Assembly: GCF_002902285.1 (NCBI RefSeq)
Contig: NZ_PPRU01000045.1
Location: forward strand, 1-64,000
From: Staphylococcus simulans
GTDB taxonomy: Bacteria > Bacillota > Bacilli > Staphylococcales > Staphylococcaceae
Direction of reading: 5' to 3'
Length of the DNA stretch: 64,000 nt
Under the pieces are notes generated by a model. It had not been told where the DNA came from, ran no database searches, and worked only from the letters and a program-made list of their open reading frames with translations. Below are positions 50,154-61,750 of this stretch, piece after piece (the first letter of the stretch is position 1; each line of letters opens with the position of its first letter). A program made the translations under genes and the position numbers.

Positions 50154-50765
50154 GTGAATGATACTATAAAAATAACTTCAGCATCACGTGATTTTGATCA
50201 AGCTGGACATTTAAGCTATGTCGCGATTGGTGATATGTGTCATGCGATGTTAGGGAGTCAGAATGACCGATTAATTGAACACTATATGCAGAAAATGTAT
50301 CGCAAGAAAAAGAATCGCTTCAGCTATGAACATACACTTCAAGCAACGATTAATGATAAAGTAGCAGGGTTGATGACATGTATGCCATATCGTGACTTAG
50401 AACGAAGTTTAGTTTCGACAGTCATTCAAATTGCTTTGTTAAAACACATTTTTGTGTTTCCGCATATTTTGAATTATTATCAATCTATCTTGTCATTAAT
50501 TCGTATGCAAGAAGGTGAAGATGATGAGTATCATGTCAGTATGTTATCTGTTTCATCCGAGTTTCAACGTAGAGGTGTCGGACAAGCTTTGTTTGAAGAA
50601 GCGGAACATAAAGCTAAAGCAGCAGGATTTAATAAGATTTCGCTAACTGTAAATCAAATCAATTACAAAGCAAATGCCTTATATCAAAAGTTAGGTTATG
50701 AAAAAGTGGGTGAAGCAAAGGCCTCAATGATTACATTAAATAGAATGAGAAAACACTTAACTTAA
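50154..50765 (+). CDS. GNAT-family N-acetyltransferase
   Basis: 203 residues, GTG start after AAGGAGCG. The C-terminal half has the acetyl-CoA site: the beta strand HVSMLSVSSEFQRRGVGQALF contains the R/QxxGxG/A motif (RRGVGQ), and LTVNQINYKANALYQKLGYEKVG completes the fold. The first half is variable, so the acceptor cannot be guessed. It follows the LLM oxidoreductase closely; I see no terminator after it before the thiC leader. Confidence 0.85.
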   Translation: MNDTIKITSASRDFDQAGHLSYVAIGDMCHAMLGSQNDRLIEHYMQKMYRKKKNRFSYEHTLQATINDKVAGLMTCMPYRDLERSLVSTVIQIALLKHIFVFPHILNYYQSILSLIRMQEGEDDEYHVSMLSVSSEFQRRGVGQALFEEAEHKAKAAGFNKISLTVNQINYKANALYQKLGYEKVGEAKASMITLNRMRKHLT

Positions 50766-50810
50766 TAACATAACTATGACTTTTAAAATGTGATACCGCA
50801 CATTGACTTG

Positions 50811-50816
50811 TATAAT
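50811..50816 (+). promoter_or_regulatory. Candidate -10 box of thiC
   Basis: TATAAT about 45 bases before the TPP aptamer; no strong -35 is seen at the right distance. Confidence 0.4.
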
Positions 50817-50861
50817 AGATTGTTGAATGTTAGTATAAAAATGTAAATTAAATATCTCATT

Positions 50862-50943
50862 GCTAGGGGTGCCGAAATGGCTGAAAGATATACCATCAAC
50901 CCTTTGAACCTGATCTAGTTAGTACTAGCGTAGGGAAGCGTAC
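50862..50943 (+). ncRNA. TPP riboswitch (THI element) of thiC
   Basis: The hallmark thi-box segments are present in order: CTAGGGGTGCC, GGCTGAAAGA, ACCCTTTGAACCTGATCTAG, and TAGCGTAGGGAAG. Bound thiamine pyrophosphate should favour the downstream terminator at 51031-51066 and switch off thiC. Confidence 0.96.
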
Positions 50944-51030
50944 ATAGATGATTAAGAAACAGAAATTCAATATGACGATAGATGGACATAGAGATATGTT
51001 TATTTTTAGTTGTATATGTATAAAATCCTT

Positions 51031-52868
<1,838 letters not shown>

Positions 52869-52889
52869 TTAGAAGCAAACTAATAAAGA

Positions 52890-52931
52890 TAGCACCAGTA
52901 CAAGAAAATTAATGTACTGGTGCTGTTTTTT
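52890..52931 (+). terminator. Terminator of thiC
   Basis: A perfect 12-bp stem (AGCACCAGTACA with TGTACTGGTGCT) is followed by G and a run of eight T residues. It may also serve the converging small membrane-protein gene. Confidence 0.9.
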
Positions 52932-52935
52932 TTAC

Positions 52936-53223
52936 TTATAGCGCATGGAAAACCGCAATAAAAACTGTACCGATATAAAAAGTCAAACTCGCGTAAATCC
53001 AAAAGTAATTCGTACCGATAGATTCAGCACGTTGTTGAGCATTATGAAAGAACGGAAGGTTACCGTTTTTAATCAATGAAACACCCACAAAGAATGCAAA
53101 AACGATAAAGGAACCAATAAATAAAATTGTGTTAATAACCATATCGTAATGTACAAAAAGACTATACCCCACATAAATCGTTGCTGCGATACAAGCTACT
53201 GTTCTTATTATTGTAGAAAGCAT
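52936..53223 (-). CDS. Small three-helix membrane protein of unknown function (copy 1)
   Basis: 95 residues, not recognised. Three hydrophobic segments (about 5-25, 29-51, 71-93) with a short charged loop KNGNLPFFHNAQQRAE between the second and third. The ATG follows AGAGGTG. The last helix NYFWIYASLTFYIGTVFIA closely matches that of the next gene upstream, so the two are paralogues in the same orientation, 115 bases apart. They sit between thiC and the second opp operon. Confidence 0.75.
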   Translation of the reverse strand: MLSTIIRTVACIAATIYVGYSLFVHYDMVINTILFIGSFIVFAFFVGVSLIKNGNLPFFHNAQQRAESIGTNYFWIYASLTFYIGTVFIAVFHAL

Positions 53224-53338
53224 GTGCTACACCTCTCATTCATTTTATATCGTTATTATATAACATTTAAGTTAATAGAGGTATTACTATTTAGATTGTT
53301 CAAGGCAAGAAAGATAAAATAAGAAATGCTTTTCTAAA

Positions 53339-53698
53339 TCAATGAGAATGAAATAAAGCAATAAAAATAGTAGCAATAAAGAAACTAAGACTGATTAAAA
53401 TCCAAAAGTAATTAGGTTTTCTAATTTGAGAGACTTTCTTGTAATGATCAAACAAGGTATCAGGTATTTTAGATTGTTTCTTTTTACTGATTTTTGAATT
53501 AAATCGACTAAAAACGTAGTTTAAAAGATGTAAGGAACCGTTAAAAATCAATGGTTTTATAACAAGTAAAGCAAATATTAAAAATGAACATACGAATAAA
53601 AGAGAATTAAGTGATTCATTAAAATAGACAAACAAGCTAATCAAACTATATGCAATTAAAATAATTGAGATTGAAATTTTATAGATTTTTGGTTGCAA
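53339..53698 (-). CDS. Small three-helix membrane protein of unknown function (copy 2)
   Basis: 119 residues from the TTG at 53698, seven bases after AGAGGTGG; the frame extends to 53830 but runs over the opp promoter region without a ribosome binding site. Hydrophobic segments about 7-26, 31-53 and 95-118. The loop between the last two is longer and more basic than in copy 1 (SKISKKKQSKIPDT). The C-terminal NYFWILISLSFFIATIFIA marks it as a paralogue. A TATAAT at 53732-53737 on the minus strand is a likely -10. Function unknown. Confidence 0.7.
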   Translation of the reverse strand: MQPKIYKISISIILIAYSLISLFVYFNESLNSLLFVCSFLIFALLVIKPLIFNGSLHLLNYVFSRFNSKISKKKQSKIPDTLFDHYKKVSQIRKPNYFWILISLSFFIATIFIALFHSH

Positions 53699-53772
53699 AG
53701 CCAAGCCACCTCTTCGATATGATATGCAATTATTATAGTGTATTTTTATTACTAATGAAATAAAAATCTTTA

Positions 53773-53801
53773 TTGCACTAAACCAAGAAAGTGGGTATAA
53801 T
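53773..53801 (+). promoter_or_regulatory. Promoter of the second opp operon
   Basis: TTGCAC (53773-53778), 17 bases, then TATAAT (53796-53801), 46 bases before the oppB ATG. Confidence 0.75.
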
Positions 53802-53812
53802 ACGCTTATCAA

Positions 53813-53827
53813 AAGATTCAGAAAATA
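53813..53827. promoter_or_regulatory. CodY-like box of the second opp operon
   Basis: AAGATTCAGAAAATA matches the CodY consensus at 12 of 15. It starts 11 bases after the -10, the same place as in the first opp operon. Confidence 0.55.
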
Positions 53828-53847
53828 CAAGCGAGAGAGTGAACAAC

Positions 53848-54777
53848 ATGATTAAGTATATACTACAAAGAATAGGCTTTATGGCCATCACGCTTTTTTT
53901 AATTATGTCTATCACATTTTTCTTAATGAAACTGATGCCAGGATCTCCATTTAACGATGAAAAGCTGAGTGCTGCGCAGAAAGCGATTATTAATGAAAAA
54001 TATGGTTTGAACGATAGTTTGCCTGTTCAATATGTACATTATTTAGGAAAAGTAATCAAAGGAGATTTCGGAGTATCTTTTCAATACGATAATAAAGAGG
54101 TTTGGTCTCTTATACAACTCCGTTTAGGGCCTTCAATGGAAATTGGATTGTATGCCATGATTGTTGCTGTAATATTCGGTATCTTATTCGGATTGATTTC
54201 GGCATTTAAAAAGAATACATGGATTGATTATACATCTACTGTTATTACAGTATTTGCCATTTCGGTTCCTGCTTTTGTACTTGCTGTATTGCTGCAATAT
54301 TTCTTGGCAGTGAAATTAGCAATTTTCCCAGTTAGTGGATGGACATCATTAGAGTCTGCTGTATTACCAACTGCTTCGTTAGGACTAGGATTGATAGCAG
54401 TTATTGCAAGGTATATCAGATCAGAAATGATTGAAGTGTTGAGTTCTGATTATATTTTATTAGCAAGAGCTAAAGGATTATCAGAACCAAGAATTTTATT
54501 TGTGCACGCGTTACGTAATACTTTAATTCCACTTGTAACGGTTGCAATTCCAATGTTAGCCAGCGTTTTAACAGGAACGCTTACAATTGAAACAATTTTT
54601 GCCATACCAGGTATTGGTGATCAATTTGTAAGATCAATTCAAACTAATGATTATCCAGTTATTATGGCATTGACATTATTATTCAGTTTCTTATTTGTCG
54701 TTTCAATTTTTGTTGTAGATATTCTTTATGGCATTATCGATCCACGAATCAGAACACAAGGAGGTAAAGAATCATGA
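53848..54777 (+). CDS. oppB: Oligopeptide permease OppB (operon 2)
   Basis: 309 residues from the ATG at 53848 (MIKYILQRIGFM), after GAGAGAGTGA; the longer frame to 53791 covers the promoter. Six hydrophobic segments, EAA loop EVLSSDYILLARAKG, and the C-terminal DILYGIIDPRIR are shared with OppB of operon 1, including the N-terminal MKLMPGSPFND. The stop overlaps oppC by four bases (ATGA). Confidence 0.95.
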   Translation: MIKYILQRIGFMAITLFLIMSITFFLMKLMPGSPFNDEKLSAAQKAIINEKYGLNDSLPVQYVHYLGKVIKGDFGVSFQYDNKEVWSLIQLRLGPSMEIGLYAMIVAVIFGILFGLISAFKKNTWIDYTSTVITVFAISVPAFVLAVLLQYFLAVKLAIFPVSGWTSLESAVLPTASLGLGLIAVIARYIRSEMIEVLSSDYILLARAKGLSEPRILFVHALRNTLIPLVTVAIPMLASVLTGTLTIETIFAIPGIGDQFVRSIQTNDYPVIMALTLLFSFLFVVSIFVVDILYGIIDPRIRTQGGKES

Positions 54778-55814
54778 CGCAATTATCATCAGAGTCTAAG
54801 TCATCAAATGAACTAAAGCGTGTTGATTTATCAAAGTTCAGATTCAGAACGATTGATGTGAACGATATTGAGAAAAATGAAAGAGAATATCATTCGACAG
54901 CTAAGCATGTCTGGTTGCAAATTCGTAAAAATAAAGCAGCTTTTTACGGCATGATCGGATTAATCATACTCGTATTATTTGCACTAATAGGGCCACTTGT
55001 TAGTTCATATACGTATTATGAACAAGATACAAACAGTGCCAATTTACCACCTAAAATTCAAGGTTTAGATAAAGTGTCATTTTTACCATTCGATGGTAAG
55101 GATGCGAGCGGTCGTGATTTATATGCAGAACAACATGTTGAAAAATACCATTGGTTCGGTACAGATAATTTAGGTCGCGATATTTGGACGAGAACATGGA
55201 AGGGTACACAAATTTCAATCTTTATCGGTTTAGTAGCCGCTTTTATGGATGTCACAATCGGAGTGACCTATGGGGCGATATCAGGTTATCTTGGCGGTAA
55301 AACAGATTTATTCTTACAACGTTTAATTGAGATATTAAGCTCGATTCCTAACTTGATTGTATTGATTTTATTTGTGCTTATTTTTGAACCATCGATATGG
55401 ACTATCATTTTAGCCATGAGTGTGACAGGTTGGATTGGGATGAGTCGTATTACACGTGGTCAATTTATGAAATTAAAAAATGAAGAGTTTGTATTAGCTG
55501 CACGCTCTTTAGGCGTTTCAAATTTAAAAATTATTTTCAAACATATTTTACCGAATGCAACTGGAGCAATCATTGTAACCTCTATGTTCACAGTACCAAG
55601 TGCAATTTTCTTCGAAGCATTTTTAAGCTTTATCGGACTTGGTATCCCAGCACCACAAGCTTCTTTAGGTTCTCTTGTGAATACTGGTAGAAAGTTCTTA
55701 TTAACATTCCCGTATCAATTGTTTATTCCGGCGATTGTTTTAAGTCTATTAATACTTTGTTTCTATTTGTTTAGTGACGGAATTCGAGATGCATTTGATC
55801 CTAAATCAGAATAA
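54774..55814 (+). CDS. oppC: Oligopeptide permease OppC (operon 2)
   Basis: 346 residues with an intact frame, unlike its counterpart in operon 1. AGGAGG lies 8-13 bases upstream at the same relative place as the broken gene's. The hydrophilic N-terminal 45 residues are followed by a transmembrane helix, the GTDNLGRDIWTR motif, the EAA loop EFVLAARSLGVSNLK and the end DAFDPKSE. It forms the channel with OppB. Confidence 0.95.
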   Translation: MTQLSSESKSSNELKRVDLSKFRFRTIDVNDIEKNEREYHSTAKHVWLQIRKNKAAFYGMIGLIILVLFALIGPLVSSYTYYEQDTNSANLPPKIQGLDKVSFLPFDGKDASGRDLYAEQHVEKYHWFGTDNLGRDIWTRTWKGTQISIFIGLVAAFMDVTIGVTYGAISGYLGGKTDLFLQRLIEILSSIPNLIVLILFVLIFEPSIWTIILAMSVTGWIGMSRITRGQFMKLKNEEFVLAARSLGVSNLKIIFKHILPNATGAIIVTSMFTVPSAIFFEAFLSFIGLGIPAPQASLGSLVNTGRKFLLTFPYQLFIPAIVLSLLILCFYLFSDGIRDAFDPKSE

Positions 55815-55832
55815 ACATCAGGAGTGTAACAT

Positions 55833-56915
55833 ATGAATAAGATATTAGAAATCAAGAATTTATATATAGATTTTCATTTAGACAATGGCGTTGTTCAAGC
55901 CGTTCGTAATGTAAGCTTGGATTTAGAAGAAGGGGAAACATTAGCAATTGTAGGTGAATCAGGTTCAGGTAAATCTGTATTAACAAAAGCTATTACAAAA
56001 TTATTGCCACCAAGAATAGCTAAAATCAAAGAAGGCAGTGTTATTTTTGAAAATAAAAATCTTGTTGATTTAACGAATAAAGAACTGCAATCAATTAGAG
56101 GTAAAGAAATCTCAATGATTTTCCAAGATCCAATGACAGCATTGAACCCAACAATGAAAATTGGAAAGCAAATCACCGAATTATTAAAAGTTCACAAAGG
56201 GATAGGGCATAACGAAGCCAAACAAGAAGCTATCAAAGTACTTGAAAGCGTGGGTGTACCTAATGCGGAGAAACGATTTAATTATTATCCGCATCAATTT
56301 TCAGGTGGGCAACGTCAACGTATTGTTATTGCAATGGCATTAATATTAGATCCTAAAATCATTATTGCGGATGAACCGACAACCGCTCTAGATGTATCAG
56401 TTCAAGCAAAAATATTAGAACTATTTAAAGCATTACAACAAGAATATAAAACTTCCATCATCTTTATTACTCATGATTTAGGTGTTGTTGCGAATGTTGC
56501 GGATAAAGTAGCGGTAATGTATGCAGGTGAAATTGTAGAATATGGCACAGTGAATGAAATATTCTATGATCCAAAACATCCGTATACATGGGGGCTATTA
56601 GGTTCAATGCCGCATTTAGAAACTGATAAGTCTGTTAAATTAGCCTCAATTCCAGGTTCACCGCCTGACTTAATGTTTCCACCTGTGGGTGATGCATTCG
56701 CAAGACGAAGCGACTATGCGATGGACATTGATTTTGAACAAGCACCGCCAACATATCAATTCAGTAAAACACATTATGCTAAATCATGGTTATATCATGA
56801 AGCAACACCAGCATTTGAAGTGCCTGATGCAGTTAAAGTGTTGAATGAAGAGTTTGAAGAAGAGACTTTTGAAAAACCTTTACTTCTTCAAGTAGAGGAG
56901 GAAAGCAAAGCATGA
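55833..56915 (+). CDS. oppD: Oligopeptide transporter ATPase OppD (operon 2)
   Basis: 360 residues, equal in length to OppD of operon 1. Walker [10 protein letters not shown]-loop [12 protein letters not shown], signature FSGGQRQR, Walker [14 protein letters not shown]-loop ITHDLG, and the OppD C-terminal [24 protein letters not shown] before the ATG. It overlaps oppF by four bases. Confidence 0.95.
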   Translation: MNKILEIKNLYIDFHLDNGVVQAVRNVSLDLEEGETLAIVGESGSGKSVLTKAITKLLPPRIAKIKEGSVIFENKNLVDLTNKELQSIRGKEISMIFQDPMTALNPTMKIGKQITELLKVHKGIGHNEAKQEAIKVLESVGVPNAEKRFNYYPHQFSGGQRQRIVIAMALILDPKIIIADEPTTALDVSVQAKILELFKALQQEYKTSIIFITHDLGVVANVADKVAVMYAGEIVEYGTVNEIFYDPKHPYTWGLLGSMPHLETDKSVKLASIPGSPPDLMFPPVGDAFARRSDYAMDIDFEQAPPTYQFSKTHYAKSWLYHEATPAFEVPDAVKVLNEEFEEETFEKPLLLQVEEESKA

Positions 56916-57850
56916 CAGAGCCAATTTTAGAAGTGAAACATGTCAAAAAGTATTTTAATATCGGTAAACCGAATGAAGTGAGAGCGGTTGATGATGTCAG
57001 CTTAACGGTTTTTAAAGGAGAAACATTCGGACTTGTTGGTGAATCAGGTTGTGGGAAATCAACACTAGGTAGAACGATTATGCATTTGTATCAAGCAACA
57101 GATGGTGAAATTATCTTTGAAGGTAAGGATTCTCAAAAAATAAAATCACGAAAAGAAAAACTGGAATTCACACAGAATGTCCAAATGATTTTCCAAGATC
57201 CATATGCTTCTTTGAATCCTAGATTTAAAATTATCGATATTATCTCGGAAGGGTTAGATGTACAAAAGTTACATCAATCAAAAGAAGAAAGAAAACAACG
57301 TGTGTTTGAACTGCTTGAATTAGTAGGTCTTAATAAAGAAAGTGCTTATCGTTATCCGCATGAATTTTCAGGTGGGCAACGTCAACGTATCGGTATTGCA
57401 CGTGCCTTAGCAGTGAATCCTAAGCTTATTATTGCTGATGAACCTATTTCAGCATTAGACGTTTCTATTCAAGCTCAGGTGGTTAACTTGCTTCAAGAGC
57501 TTCAAGAAAGCATGGGATTAACAATACTATTTATTGCTCATGATCTATCTATGGTCAAATACATTTCGGATCGTATTGGCGTGATGTATAAAGGTAAAAT
57601 TGTTGAACTTGGAGATGTGGAAGAAATTTACAAAAATCCGCTTCACCCATACACAAAATCTTTATTATCAGCTATTCCGATTTCAAATCCGAATATTGAA
57701 CGCCAAAGACAAATAATTGAGTATCATCCTGAAGATGACAGCAACATTGGCTTTAAACGCTCTGAAGCGTTGAAATTATATGAAGTGAAAGATAAACATT
57801 TTGTTTATTGTACTGAAGAAAAAGCGAAAGCATTAGCACAACAACTCTAG
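56912..57850 (+). CDS. oppF: Oligopeptide transporter ATPase OppF (operon 2)
   Basis: 312 residues. Walker A GESGCGKS, signature FSGGQRQR, Walker [14 protein letters not shown]-loop IAHDLS. It starts directly with the ATPase fold ([13 protein letters not shown]), without the Gln/Glu-rich extension of OppF in operon 1. GAGGAGG precedes the ATG, which overlaps the oppD stop. Confidence 0.95.
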   Translation: MTEPILEVKHVKKYFNIGKPNEVRAVDDVSLTVFKGETFGLVGESGCGKSTLGRTIMHLYQATDGEIIFEGKDSQKIKSRKEKLEFTQNVQMIFQDPYASLNPRFKIIDIISEGLDVQKLHQSKEERKQRVFELLELVGLNKESAYRYPHEFSGGQRQRIGIARALAVNPKLIIADEPISALDVSIQAQVVNLLQELQESMGLTILFIAHDLSMVKYISDRIGVMYKGKIVELGDVEEIYKNPLHPYTKSLLSAIPISNPNIERQRQIIEYHPEDDSNIGFKRSEALKLYEVKDKHFVYCTEEKAKALAQQL

Positions 57851-57870
57851 TATATTAATTCATTAATATA
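57851..57870. repeat. Inverted repeat between oppF and oppA (operon 2)
   Basis: TATATTAAT and ATTAATATA are perfect 9-base arms around TC, right after the oppF stop. No T-run follows. It may shield the oppA end of the message from decay, allowing more OppA than the membrane parts. Confidence 0.4.
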
Positions 57871-57896
57871 AATTACATCAGAAAGAAGGAAACAAC

Positions 57897-59519
57897 ATGA
57901 ATAAGAAAGCTAAGATAGCTACTGGTATTCTGTCGTCGCTTTTAGTATTGACAGCATGTTCTAGTGGCGGAGGCAACGCAGGTAAAGACGAAAAGACATT
58001 GAAAATCGCGGAATCAGCAGATATCCCGACATTAGATCCATCAAAAGCGACTGACGCTGTTGCATTCACACAATTCGAACAAATTTATGAAGGCCTTTAT
58101 AAAGTAGGTAAAGGAGATGAAATTATCCCTGCACTTGCGAAAGGCGAACCTAAAAAATCAGATGATGGTAAAACATGGACAATTAAACTTCGTGACGATG
58201 CAAAATGGTCTAATGGTGATCCTGTTACAGCTGATGACTTCGTATATTCATGGCGTAGAACTGTAAACAAAGACACAGCTGCTGAATATGCTTACATGTT
58301 CGAAAACATTAAAAATGCCAAAGAAATTACTGAAGGTAAGAAAAAAGTAGAAGAACTTGGTGTTCAAGCAGTAGACAAACACACATTGAAAATTGAATTG
58401 GTTAAAGACTTACCATATATGAAAGCTTTATTAGCATTCGGTAGTTTTTTACCTCAAAATGAAAAATTCGTCAAAGACCATGAGAAAAATTATGGTACAA
58501 CTGACAAAGATGTTATCTTCAACGGTCCATTCAAATTGGAAAATTGGAAAAATGAAGACTCTTGGGACTTAGTTAAAAATGATAAATACTACAACAAAGA
58601 CAAAATCAAATTAGAAAAAGTTCACTATAAAGTTGTTAAAGAAGCACAAACAGCAGTGAATATGTTTGAATCTAAAGATTTAGATTATGTAAGAAGTTTA
58701 ACACCTGAAAACATCAAAAAATATAACGGCAACAAAAACTATAAAACAACACCTGAATCAGCTGTCTTCTTCTTAAGAGTCAATGAAACTAAGAATAAAG
58801 ACTTAGCAAATGAAAACTTAAGAAAAGCTATTGCGAAATCAATCGACAGAGAAACATTCGTTAAAAAATTATTAGACAATGGTTCTGCAGCGACTGATAA
58901 ATTAACAGCAAAAGGTATCGTTAAAGAAGATGGTCGTGATTACACTGATGGCGTTAAATCATCTTTAAGCTATGATGCTAAAGAAGCAAAAGCTTACTAT
59001 GAAAAAGCTAAAAAAGAATTAGGTAAAGATAAATTTGAAATTGAATTCTTAACATACGACAAAGATAATGCGATTACTGAAACAGAATTTATGAAAGCAC
59101 AAATCGAGAAAAACTTACCTGGTGTGACTTTAAAAATCAAACAATTACCATTCAAACAAAAATTAAAAGTAGAATCTGAGAAAAACTATGACATTTCATA
59201 TGCTGGTTGGGCTCCTGACTATCCAGATCCAACTACATTCTTAGATTTATTCAAAAAAGACAGTCCGCACAACCAAACTGGTTATGCTAGTGATGAATAT
59301 GATGGTTTATTAGAAAAAGCTAACTCTGATGCAGCACTTAAAAATCCTGCTGAACGTTTAAAAACTTTACAACAAGCAGAAGATAAAGTATTAGAAAGTG
59401 GTAACGTTGTACCATTGTATCAACGTGGTCTAGCTCAACTTTTAAGAACTAATGTAAAAGGATTAGAAAATCATCAAGTAGGTCCTGATTACAGCTTAGA
59501 TAAAGTAGAATTGAAATAA
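57897..59519 (+). CDS. oppA: Oligopeptide-binding lipoprotein OppA (operon 2)
   Basis: 540 residues, SBP family 5. Signal peptide with lipobox LTAC, lipidated Cys21. Landmarks are IPTLDPSKATD, AKWSNGDPVTADDFVYSW, FNGPFKLENW and GWAPDYPDPTTFLDL. It is clearly related to OppA of operon 1 but diverged, so peptide preference may differ. AGAAGGA before the ATG. Confidence 0.95.
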   Translation: MNKKAKIATGILSSLLVLTACSSGGGNAGKDEKTLKIAESADIPTLDPSKATDAVAFTQFEQIYEGLYKVGKGDEIIPALAKGEPKKSDDGKTWTIKLRDDAKWSNGDPVTADDFVYSWRRTVNKDTAAEYAYMFENIKNAKEITEGKKKVEELGVQAVDKHTLKIELVKDLPYMKALLAFGSFLPQNEKFVKDHEKNYGTTDKDVIFNGPFKLENWKNEDSWDLVKNDKYYNKDKIKLEKVHYKVVKEAQTAVNMFESKDLDYVRSLTPENIKKYNGNKNYKTTPESAVFFLRVNETKNKDLANENLRKAIAKSIDRETFVKKLLDNGSAATDKLTAKGIVKEDGRDYTDGVKSSLSYDAKEAKAYYEKAKKELGKDKFEIEFLTYDKDNAITETEFMKAQIEKNLPGVTLKIKQLPFKQKLKVESEKNYDISYAGWAPDYPDPTTFLDLFKKDSPHNQTGYASDEYDGLLEKANSDAALKNPAERLKTLQQAEDKVLESGNVVPLYQRGLAQLLRTNVKGLENHQVGPDYSLDKVELK

Positions 59520-59535
59520 TTGAATAAATAAGATT

Positions 59536-59569
59536 AAGCACTGTTGCTTTTTTAGTAATGGTGCTTTTC
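59536..59569 (+). terminator. Terminator of the second opp operon
   Basis: AAGCACTGTTGC pairs with GTAATGGTGCTT (three G-U pairs) and is followed by TTCTT. Confidence 0.65.
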
Positions 59570-59574
59570 TTATG

Positions 59575-59608
59575 AATAAAAAAACAAGCACTCACAAGAG
59601 CACTTGTT
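59575..59608 (-). terminator. Terminator of trpS
   Basis: On the minus strand AACAAGTGCTC pairs perfectly with GAGTGCTTGTT and runs into TTTTT. Confidence 0.88.
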
Positions 59609-59622
59609 CAATAAGTCACTAT

Positions 59623-60618
<996 letters not shown>

Positions 60619-60658
60619 TTAAGATGCCCACTTTCTTACGTAATATAGTAATGGTTTC

Positions 60659-60686
60659 ATTATAGCAGTATTTTAAATATTTGTAA
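60659..60686 (-). promoter_or_regulatory. trpS promoter
   Basis: On the minus strand TTACAA (60686-60681), 16 bases, then TATAAT (60664-60659), 40 bases before the ATG. Confidence 0.5.
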
Positions 60687-60838
60687 TGTGTGTTAAAATA
60701 TAGATGTAGCTAAATTTTTAACCTCATACCCGTGTGGCATTTTATATTCAAAATATTGAAAAGCTATCGTCATTTTAGCTATTCGATCTCAAGAATTCGG
60801 TATGTTTTAAATTTTCTATAAATAATCCCTTTTTTCTC

Positions 60839-60864
60839 ATTTAATTTTAATGTTGAAAGGGTAT
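60839..60864 (+). promoter_or_regulatory. Sigma-B-like promoter upstream of spxA
   Basis: ATTTAA (60839-60844), 14 bases, then GGGTAT (60859-60864). This fits the staphylococcal sigma-B pattern GTTTAA-N12-15-GGGTAT at 11 of 12 bases. A leader of about 165 bases would precede spxA. Confidence 0.5.
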
Positions 60865-61039
60865 ACTTTAATCATAGAGTTAAGAGAAGGAAATTTTAAC
60901 GTGTAGACAAAGTTTAAGTTGAAAGTAACACGAGTTATTTGGACATAGATGAGTACTGCGTTTTGATTTTAGATAAATTCCTTAACTAAATCAACAAAAT
61001 CAATGAATTTAATTCATGATAAATAGGAGAGTGAGATGT

Positions 61040-61438
61040 ATGGTAACACTATTCACATCACCAAGCTGCACATCTTGCCGTAAAGCGAAAGCATGGTTAC
61101 AAGAACATGACATTCCGTATACGGAGCGTAACATTTTTTCAGAACACTTAACAATTGATGAAATTAAACAAATCTTAAAAATGACAGAAGACGGAACAGA
61201 CGAAATTATTTCAACTCGTTCTAAAACATATCAAAAACTAAACGTGGACATTGATTCATTACCACTACAAGAATTATATACAATTATTCAAGATAACCCA
61301 GGCTTATTACGCCGTCCGATTATCTTAGATGAAAAACGTTTACAAGTTGGTTATAACGAAGATGAAATTCGTCGTTTCTTACCAAGAAAAGTGCGTACGT
61401 TCCAACTACAAGAAGCGCAACGTATGGTAGACTTATAG
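61040..61438 (+). CDS. spxA: Global redox regulator Spx
   Basis: 132 residues from the ATG at 61040 ([20 protein letters not shown]), the conserved Spx start; the earlier in-frame ATG at 61016 is an extension. ArsC-like thioredoxin fold with the redox switch Cys10-x-x-Cys13 (CTSC) and the RNA polymerase alpha-contact Gly in LRRPII region. Almost identical to S. aureus Spx. It binds the alpha C-terminal domain and turns on thiol-stress genes; ClpXP degrades it. The order spxA then mecA is ancestral in Bacillales. Confidence 0.97.
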   Translation: MVTLFTSPSCTSCRKAKAWLQEHDIPYTERNIFSEHLTIDEIKQILKMTEDGTDEIISTRSKTYQKLNVDIDSLPLQELYTIIQDNPGLLRRPIILDEKRLQVGYNEDEIRRFLPRKVRTFQLQEAQRMVDL

Positions 61439-61467
61439 GATTTAAAATCCAATTAAATGAATGTGAG

Positions 61468-61498
61468 GGGCTGCAGTGCAAAAGTACTGTGGCTTTTT
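61468..61498 (+). terminator. Terminator of spxA
   Basis: GCTGCAGTGC pairs with GTACTGTGGC (G-U pairs) and is followed by five T residues. Confidence 0.7.
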
Positions 61499-61750
61499 GC
61501 ATGTAATAAAAAAGATCAACTACTGATATAAGTAGTTTTTATAGAGTGTTTTCAGGGAATATGTTATTATAATAGGCCAACGGTAGAGCAGTTATGCCTT
61601 TATAAACAAATAAATTGTAATTTGCACACCGTTTTTATACAATATGGGTACTATTCTAGGTTGTCGACAAAGTAGACGCTGCCTAGACTCTAGAAAAGTT
61701 TGTCTAAAGTCTAGATATTGCTATTCATCGACTGTAAGGAGTGAGATGAT
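61499..61750. other. mecA upstream region with structured leader
   Basis: A second weak terminator-like hairpin (AACTACT/AGTAGTT, 61518-61537) is followed by TATAAT (61568-61573), a likely mecA -10 without a clear -35. The resulting leader of about 170 bases has a TTGTCGACAA palindrome (61661-61670) and CTAGACT/AGTCTAG arms (61683-61689 with 61708-61714). No gene seen. Confidence 0.45.

Larger units (their letters stand above)
60619..61039. other. Divergent intergenic region between trpS and spxA
   Basis: It contains the trpS promoter (minus), the sigma-B-like spxA promoter and a long spxA leader. No T-box motif (AGGGTGG.ACCGCG) on the trpS strand. No other gene seen. Confidence 0.55.

Noticed and set aside
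53699..53830. Longer start for the second small membrane protein
   Set aside because: It would span the divergent opp promoter; a good AGAGGTGG precedes the TTG at 53698.
60619..60900. T-box leader for trpS
   Set aside because: The conserved T-box sequence and a terminator/antiterminator pair are absent on the minus strand; a plain promoter lies 40 bases from the start.
61579..61600. GGTAGAGCA resembling a tRNA D-arm before mecA
   Set aside because: No acceptor stem, anticodon arm or T-loop (GGTTCGA) can be built around it.
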